Part shown: positions 59,238 through 64,000 of the stretch, in pieces | How positions within the stretch are numbered: the first letter of the stretch is position 1 | Layout: the number at the start of each line of letters is the position of its first letter | Assembly (NCBI GenBank): GCA_964596645.1 | Contig: CAZQVB010000009.1 | Coordinates: 62,001 to 126,000 of the forward strand | Source of the DNA: CAVQEK01 sp964596645 | GTDB taxonomy: Bacteria; Bacteroidota; Bacteroidia; Cytophagales; Cyclobacteriaceae | Direction of reading: 5' to 3' | Length of the DNA: 64,000 nt | The notes under the pieces: generated by a model | What the model was told of the DNA's origin: nothing | Database searches by the model: none | What the model saw: the letters and a program-made list of their open reading frames with translations, nothing else | Translations under genes and position numbers: made by a program

Positions 59238-62200
59238 TTATTGTATCATTACAGCATTTATTTCCAATATACTGTTGAAAACGCTAATGGCTTTTTCTAT
59301 GCTCTGTGTTTCTTCTACGATAAGAAGTACACGGTTTTTAATCTCTTTTATTCTACAGCTGCGCGGATGCTGCTGTACAAAGCGTAATACCTTGCCGAAG
59401 ATATCGGAGTTGTAGAAGTCGGCGTTATCGGAAGTCATGAAGTAGCCTTTGAGCCCGCCGTTTTTCAACATTACCTTTTCAAAGCCCAGCCGCTCGGCCA
59501 GCCACCGAAAGCGCACCAGTTTGATGAGGTCTTCTACCGGCTCGGGTAGCGGGCCAAACCGGTCGCGCAATGAATCGACAAACTGCTGCAGCTTTGCCTC
59601 GTTGGGTATATTGTCCAGTTCATTGTAGAGTTGTAGTCGCTCAGATATGCTCGATACATACTCTTCCGGAATCAGCACCTCGAGGTCTGTCTCTATATTG
59701 CAGTCGCTTACCAGCAAGTCGGTATCCACTGTTTTTTCGTGCTGAAAGAGTTCTTTAAACTCCGTCTCCTTCAGCTCATGAATGGCCTCGTCCAATATTT
59801 TATGATAGGTCTCAAAGCCCAGATCATTGATGAAACCGCTCTGCTCTGCACCAAGCATGTTGCCGGCACCCCGAATGTCCAGATCGCGCATGGCTACTTT
59901 GAATCCATCGCCCAAATGTGAAAACTCTTCCAGTGTTTTTAGCCTCTTCTGTGCTTCGGGGGTGAGGCCCAGGGCTGGTGGCGCCAGCAGATAGCAAAAG
60001 GCTTTTTTGTTGGATCGCCCCACCCGGCCCCGCATCTGGTGCAGGTCCGACAGGCCAAACATATGGGCCTGATTGATGATGATGGTATTGGCGTTGGGGA
60101 TGTCCAGACCAGACTCTATGATATTGGTTGATATGAGCACGTCGTATTCGCCTTCTATAAACTTCATCATTACCTTTTCCAGCTTGGCACCCTCCATCTG
60201 ACCATGGGCCACGCCAATGCGCGCGTCGGGCACCAGCCTTAGAATGATGCTTCCTATTTGCTCGATGTCTTTCACCCGGTTGTGCACAAAAAATACCTGC
60301 CCGCCCCGGCGCAGCTCAAAACTGATGGCATCTCTGATCACACTTTCTTCAAAGGTGTGTATTTCTGTAGAAACAGGTTGACGGTTTGGCGGGGGTGTGG
60401 CGATCACGCTCAGGTCGCGCGCGCCCATGAGCGAAAAGTGCAAGGTGCGCGGTATGGGCGTAGCCGTGAGCGTAAGTACGTCTACATCTACCCGCATCTT
60501 CTTTAGTTTTTCTTTGATGGATACGCCAAACTTTTGTTCCTCATCTACCACCAGCAGACCCAGATCTTTAAACTTCACATCTTTATTCACGATGCGGTGT
60601 GTACCGATCAGTATGTCGAGTTTTCCTTCAGAAATTTTTTGCAGTATTTCCTTGCTGGTGCTGGCCGGGCGAAAGCGACTCATATAGTCGATGCTTACCG
60701 GCAGACCCTTCAGCCGATCTCTGAATGTATTGTGGTGCTGAATAGCCAGAATGGTGGTAGGTACCAGCACAGCCACCTGCTTACCATCCGCTACCGCTTT
60801 GAATGCAGCCCGTATGGCCACCTCCGTTTTGCCGAAGCCCACATCGCCGCAAATGAGCCGGTCCATCGGATGCGGTGCTTCCATATCTTCCTTCACATCG
60901 GCTGTGGCTTTGGCCTGATCGGGCGTATCTTCAAAAAGAAATGACGACTCCAGCTCAGCCTGCAGATAGCCATCGGCAGTAAAGGCAAATCCCGGTGCGG
61001 CTTTTCTTTTTGCATACAGGCCTATGAGCTCTTTGGCTATATCTTTTACCTTGCCCCGTACGCGCTTCTTCTTATTTTCCCATTCCTGGCTGCCCAGCTT
61101 GCTGATGTTGGGCGGCTCACCCTCCTTGCCGGAGTATTTAGATATTTTGTGCAGGGAGTATACACTCACGTACAACAGATCATTGTCGCGGTATACAATG
61201 CGTAGCGCTTCCTGCGCCTGGCCGTTCACATCTATTTTGTCGAGGCCGGCAAAGCGGCCAATGCCGTAGTCGATGTGCGTGACATAGTCGCCAGGTTTCA
61301 GGCTGTTGAGTTCTTTGGTAGTGAGCGCCCTGGATTTGGCGTATCTCTCCTTGGTTTTGTATCGATGAAAACGCTCGAAAAGCTGATGGTCGGTATAACA
61401 AGCTATTTTGAGGTCGTGGTCAAGAAAGCCGTTGCGCAGAGATATGTTTAATTCCTCGAGCTGGAGCGTGGCATCTATCTCTTCAAAGATAGACCGCAGC
61501 CGTTCCAACTGTTTGTATACATCCGAAACCAAAATATTCTTGATGCCATGGGCCTGGTTTTCATCCATATGGCTGGCCATCAGTTCGAAGTTTTTTCCAA
61601 ATGAGGGCTGAGCCTCTGACCGGAAAGCGATTTCGTCGGCAGTGTGTGCGCTGAACCTGTGGCCAAACTCTACCACAGGAAAGCTTGCCAAATCGTCTTG
61701 AAACTCTTCTTTGGTAGAAAAAAGATCACCGGGCGACATGAGCACAGTTGTATTGAAAGTGTCCTTCAGTATGCTTTCAAATTTTTCGGTGGCCAGCGCG
61801 AAGTATTGCGCTATGGTGTCTTCAGTGAGTGCGATGTCTTTTATCCAAACTTTGGTATTGATCGGCAGGTAATGAAAGAAAGATTGTCTTTGCTCATCGT
61901 AAAGGCGGGTCTGCACATTGGGAATAATGTTCAACTCTTTCACCGCTTCTTTGGATAGCTGACTTTCCGGATCAAAGGTGCGAATGCTTTCCACCTCATC
62001 GCCAAAAAGCTCGATGCGGTAGGGCAGGTCGTGAGCGTAGGAGAACACATCAATAATACCCCCGCGGATGGAAAACTGCCCGGCTTCATATACAAAATCG
62101 GTGCGCTCAAAATCAAAAGCCACCAACATCTCCAGCAAAATGTCCAGATCTATCTCCTCGCCGCCTTTTATGGTCAGTGTGTTTTTCAGCAGCGTTCTTT

Positions 62201-62609
62201 TATTGATCACCTTTTCGGTGAGGGCCTCCGGGTAGCTTACGATCAACTCGCCGGAGCTGGCTTTGTGATTGATGCGGTTGAGGATTTCTGCCCGCATCAG
62301 TATGTTGGCATTTTCAGTTTCTTCGAAGGAATAGGGCCGCTTATATGAAGTGGGGTAAAAGAGCACTTCTTTGTCGCCGAGTAGGTTTTGCAGGTCGTTG
62401 AAAAAATAGGCAGCCTCTTCCTTGTCGTGCAAAATAAACAGATGACTTTGCCTGTTGGTACGATACACAGCGGCTGCCACTACGGCATCCATACTGCCCG
62501 ATATACCTTGCAGGCGCCAATGGCCCGGCACGTTGGGCTTTATCTTTTCAGCCAGAGTGAGCACTGCTGGATGCTGATCATATAATTGAACGAATTCAGA
62601 TCTTTTCAA
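59238..62609 (-). CDS. mfd: transcription-repair coupling factor Mfd
   Basis: 1123 residues, full-size. N-terminal UvrB-homology region (about 30-300), RNA polymerase-interacting domain (LKPGDYVTHIDYGIGRFAGL, about 430-500), helicase domains with Walker A GDVGFGKTEVAIRAA, DEEQ in LLVVDEEQKFGV, motif VLTLTATPIPRTLHFSLMG and TNIIESGLDIPNANTIII, and the C-terminal TRCF domain. It removes stalled RNA polymerase and recruits UvrA. Stands alone, divergent from the oxidase gene. Confidence 0.97.
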   Translation of the reverse strand: MKRSEFVQLYDQHPAVLTLAEKIKPNVPGHWRLQGISGSMDAVVAAAVYRTNRQSHLFILHDKEEAAYFFNDLQNLLGDKEVLFYPTSYKRPYSFEETENANILMRAEILNRINHKASSGELIVSYPEALTEKVINKRTLLKNTLTIKGGEEIDLDILLEMLVAFDFERTDFVYEAGQFSIRGGIIDVFSYAHDLPYRIELFGDEVESIRTFDPESQLSKEAVKELNIIPNVQTRLYDEQRQSFFHYLPINTKVWIKDIALTEDTIAQYFALATEKFESILKDTFNTTVLMSPGDLFSTKEEFQDDLASFPVVEFGHRFSAHTADEIAFRSEAQPSFGKNFELMASHMDENQAHGIKNILVSDVYKQLERLRSIFEEIDATLQLEELNISLRNGFLDHDLKIACYTDHQLFERFHRYKTKERYAKSRALTTKELNSLKPGDYVTHIDYGIGRFAGLDKIDVNGQAQEALRIVYRDNDLLYVSVYSLHKISKYSGKEGEPPNISKLGSQEWENKKKRVRGKVKDIAKELIGLYAKRKAAPGFAFTADGYLQAELESSFLFEDTPDQAKATADVKEDMEAPHPMDRLICGDVGFGKTEVAIRAAFKAVADGKQVAVLVPTTILAIQHHNTFRDRLKGLPVSIDYMSRFRPASTSKEILQKISEGKLDILIGTHRIVNKDVKFKDLGLLVVDEEQKFGVSIKEKLKKMRVDVDVLTLTATPIPRTLHFSLMGARDLSVIATPPPNRQPVSTEIHTFEESVIRDAISFELRRGGQVFFVHNRVKDIEQIGSIILRLVPDARIGVAHGQMEGAKLEKVMMKFIEGEYDVLISTNIIESGLDIPNANTIIINQAHMFGLSDLHQMRGRVGRSNKKAFCYLLAPPALGLTPEAQKRLKTLEEFSHLGDGFKVAMRDLDIRGAGNMLGAEQSGFINDLGFETYHKILDEAIHELKETEFKELFQHEKTVDTDLLVSDCNIETDLEVLIPEEYVSSISERLQLYNELDNIPNEAKLQQFVDSLRDRFGPLPEPVEDLIKLVRFRWLAERLGFEKVMLKNGGLKGYFMTSDNADFYNSDIFGKVLRFVQQHPRSCRIKEIKNRVLLIVEETQSIEKAISVFNSILEINAVMIQ

Positions 62610-62718
62610 AATCAGTTGATGCTAAATTGAGGGTTAAAAATAATGGATTGAGTGCCGGCCTGTGAAGAGAGATACAAACGAAGAACAAATAAATTAATTT
62701 GAGGTTTTAAAATCCGAT

Positions 62719-63354
62719 ATGAGTCTGTACGAGAGAAAAATAGCATTGAAACGTCATAAGCCGGTGATCGGTAGAATAGAACGATTGCACCCACACAAAA
62801 TGATCGGCTTATTGCTGATTTCGGCCAGCGCCCTTGGTTTCATTTTTCTCCTCATCAATTTTCTACAAAAGTATTTCTTCTCTACCAATTTAGCGCAGGC
62901 GGCCGAGTTGCCAAGATTTTTTACCGTGAGCACCATCATTCTGCTGGGCACAGCGCACTTTTCGGTATTGTTGCCCAAGGCCTACCGCGAAGACAAGATC
63001 AAAGAGATGCGGGTAATGCTGAGCTTGATTATGATTGGCGGGTTGCTGTTTTTCATATCGCAATCGGTGGCATGGCTGGAGGTATTGAGTATGCCTGTTA
63101 CCGAAAACCAGCACCGGCTCAACTCGTACTATTACCTCTTTTCAGGGGTTCACCTGCTCCACGTAATGGCCTCTCTTACATTGCTGGCTGTAATTTTTTA
63201 CCGGGTGGCGGCAGTGGAAGGCGATCCGGTCAAATCCATCATCATGCTCACTACGCCATATGAAAAAATAAAACTGGAGATTTTCACCTCATTTTGGCAT
63301 TACAGCGTCATCTGCTGGACGGTCATCTATCTGCTGCTATTGTTTTTGGTGTAA
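62719..63354 (+). CDS. cytochrome c oxidase subunit III-like membrane protein
   Basis: 211 residues with five membrane segments (IGLLLISASALGFIFLLINF, FFTVSTIILLGTAHFSVLL, MLSLIMIGGLLFFISQSVAWLEVL, YYYLFSGVHLLHVMASLTLLAVIFY, SFWHYSVICWTVIYLLLLFLV). GVHLLHV and FWHYSVICWTVIY match the last helices of heme-copper oxidase subunit III. Other oxidase subunits are not next to it. It may be a lone subunit III paralogue or an assembly relative. Confidence 0.85.
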   Translation: MSLYERKIALKRHKPVIGRIERLHPHKMIGLLLISASALGFIFLLINFLQKYFFSTNLAQAAELPRFFTVSTIILLGTAHFSVLLPKAYREDKIKEMRVMLSLIMIGGLLFFISQSVAWLEVLSMPVTENQHRLNSYYYLFSGVHLLHVMASLTLLAVIFYRVAAVEGDPVKSIIMLTTPYEKIKLEIFTSFWHYSVICWTVIYLLLLFLV

Positions 63355-63360
63355 GCCGGG

Positions 63361-63777
63361 CTAATTGGAGTACTTCTTGAATATGGCCTGCATTTGATCT
63401 TTAGGCATTATGTAGGCAGGATTGCGCATGGTTTTGCGCAGTGCCTCAGCCACGGCATTGTAGTTCAGGCCCATTCTCACACCAAGTTCCACACAAAAAT
63501 TTACCTCTTCCCTGTATATCATTTTATCGATGCCCATCAGAATGATGAGCCGGTGAAACTGCTCTATGGCTTGATTTTCATGACCGGGTGTGGCAAATTT
63601 TATGTTTTCGTCGCCGCGCTTTATACGGTCCAGGTCGGCGGCGGAAAGTCCCAGGCGATCGGCAATGCTGCGAATAAAGTTGGACTCCATATGCGACTCC
63701 TCCCCATCGATTTGCGACAACCTGACCAGGTCATTCAAGTGACTGAGTTTTTCCTCATAATGCGGGTCATTTTTCAT
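63361..63777 (-). CDS. TerB-like small protein
   Basis: 138 residues from the ATG at 63777. An all-helical protein: MKNDPHYEEKLSHLNDLVRLSQIDGEESHMESNFIRSIADRLGLSAADLDRI and QFHRLIILMGIDKMIYREEVNFCVELGVRMGLNYNAVAEAL. The two-helix-bundle pattern DGE...E..FI..IA..LGL resembles TerB/co-chaperone-like domains. Acidic residues could bind metal. Convergent with the subunit III gene, 6 bases apart. Confidence 0.75.
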   Translation of the reverse strand: MKNDPHYEEKLSHLNDLVRLSQIDGEESHMESNFIRSIADRLGLSAADLDRIKRGDENIKFATPGHENQAIEQFHRLIILMGIDKMIYREEVNFCVELGVRMGLNYNAVAEALRKTMRNPAYIMPKDQMQAIFKKYSN

Positions 63778-63908
63778 TTTAGTGCGGTGGTGTATATTAG
63801 CCAAAAAAATACCTGGAGGCCAAAGTAATTAATTTTAATGCCCCGCAGGCGGTTATGTAATAAAATCGGAATGGCTATTTTGATTATGGCCATAGCCTAA
63901 TTTGAGCC

Positions 63909-64000
63909 ATGAGCACGCGCATAGATTTTTGGATACAAAAGCTAAACTTAGAAAAGCACCCCGAAGGCGGATACTTTCGAGAGGTATACCGCTCCGAACA
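63909..64000 (+). CDS. cupin-fold protein DUF985, N-terminus (cut by window edge)
   Basis: ATG at 63909 followed by STRIDFWIQKLNLEKHPEGGYFREVYRSE up to the window end. The motif LNLEKHPEGGYFREVYRS is the hallmark start of the Cupin_5/DUF985 family, which has a double-stranded beta-helix fold. The rest lies beyond the window; function unknown. Confidence 0.85.
   Translation, partial: MSTRIDFWIQKLNLEKHPEGGYFREVYRSE

Overview
The window reads as chromosomal DNA of a member of the Bacteroidota, most likely Cytophagales-like. The support is a PorD/DUF4835 protein, a GldJ-type lipoprotein and a type IX secretion (T9SS) C-terminal sorting domain on a giant secreted protein, a SusC/SusD pair, DUF4175 and Ig-like lipoprotein genes typical of the phylum, an absence of obvious Shine-Dalgarno sequences, and promoters of the TTG-N20-TAnnTTTG type. 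No rRNA, tRNA or CRISPR array was seen.

Region by region. 1-6.6 kb: end of a VWA-like gene, a tiny lipoprotein, flavodoxin, and the operon bamD-rpoZ-coaBC-porD-recN. 6.7-10.5 kb: a tandem universal stress protein, then an ECF sigma factor, its probable membrane anti-sigma partner, a Spy/CpxP-like protein and an outer-membrane barrel. 10.5-13 kb: a SulP transporter between two repeat-filled gaps. 13-19.2 kb: a SusC/SusD/lipoprotein uptake locus and an orphan LuxR-type response regulator. 19.8-26.2 kb: an LDH/MDH-family enzyme with an unusual specificity residue, a DprE1-like FAD oxidase, and two DUF3857/transglutaminase-fold proteins, one with its catalytic Cys and His replaced. 26.2-28.9 kb: an AT-richer inserted island with an IS21-like terminal repeat, tandem KilA-N genes joined by stop/start overlaps, and a decayed restriction-methylase fragment. 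28.9-33.3 kb: an ABC exporter, a split YeeE/YedE pair with a lipoprotein rhodanese (sulfur handling), and a GH43-like lipoprotein. 33.3-34.3 kb: another repeat-filled gap. 34.3-39 kb: a 1572-residue T9SS cargo protein built of ELWxxDGT repeats plus at least nine Cys-rich/carboxypeptidase-regulatory-like modules. 39-44.8 kb: an AraC regulator, an MDR oxidoreductase, a YiaK-like dehydrogenase, nagB and a TPR protein.

The most important non-coding feature is a 370-bp gap at 44.8-45.2 kb with three perfect and about seven near-perfect DnaA boxes beside an AT-rich tract, a strong candidate for the chromosomal origin oriC. It is supported independently by mnmG (gidA) 2.6 kb away and by two parS-like ParB sites between mnmG and ybeY at 49.7 kb. 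The rest (45.2-64 kb) is mostly housekeeping: an Ig-like lipoprotein, a methyltransferase, mnmG, ybeY, an RsbW-like kinase, DUF4175, an oligopeptide-type binding protein, exonuclease III, ComF, GldJ, mfd, a cytochrome oxidase subunit III-like protein, a TerB-like protein and the start of a DUF985 cupin.

All functional names come from reading the protein sequences and recognising families; no database search was run. Start codons were moved inward where a signal peptide or family N-terminus favoured it.
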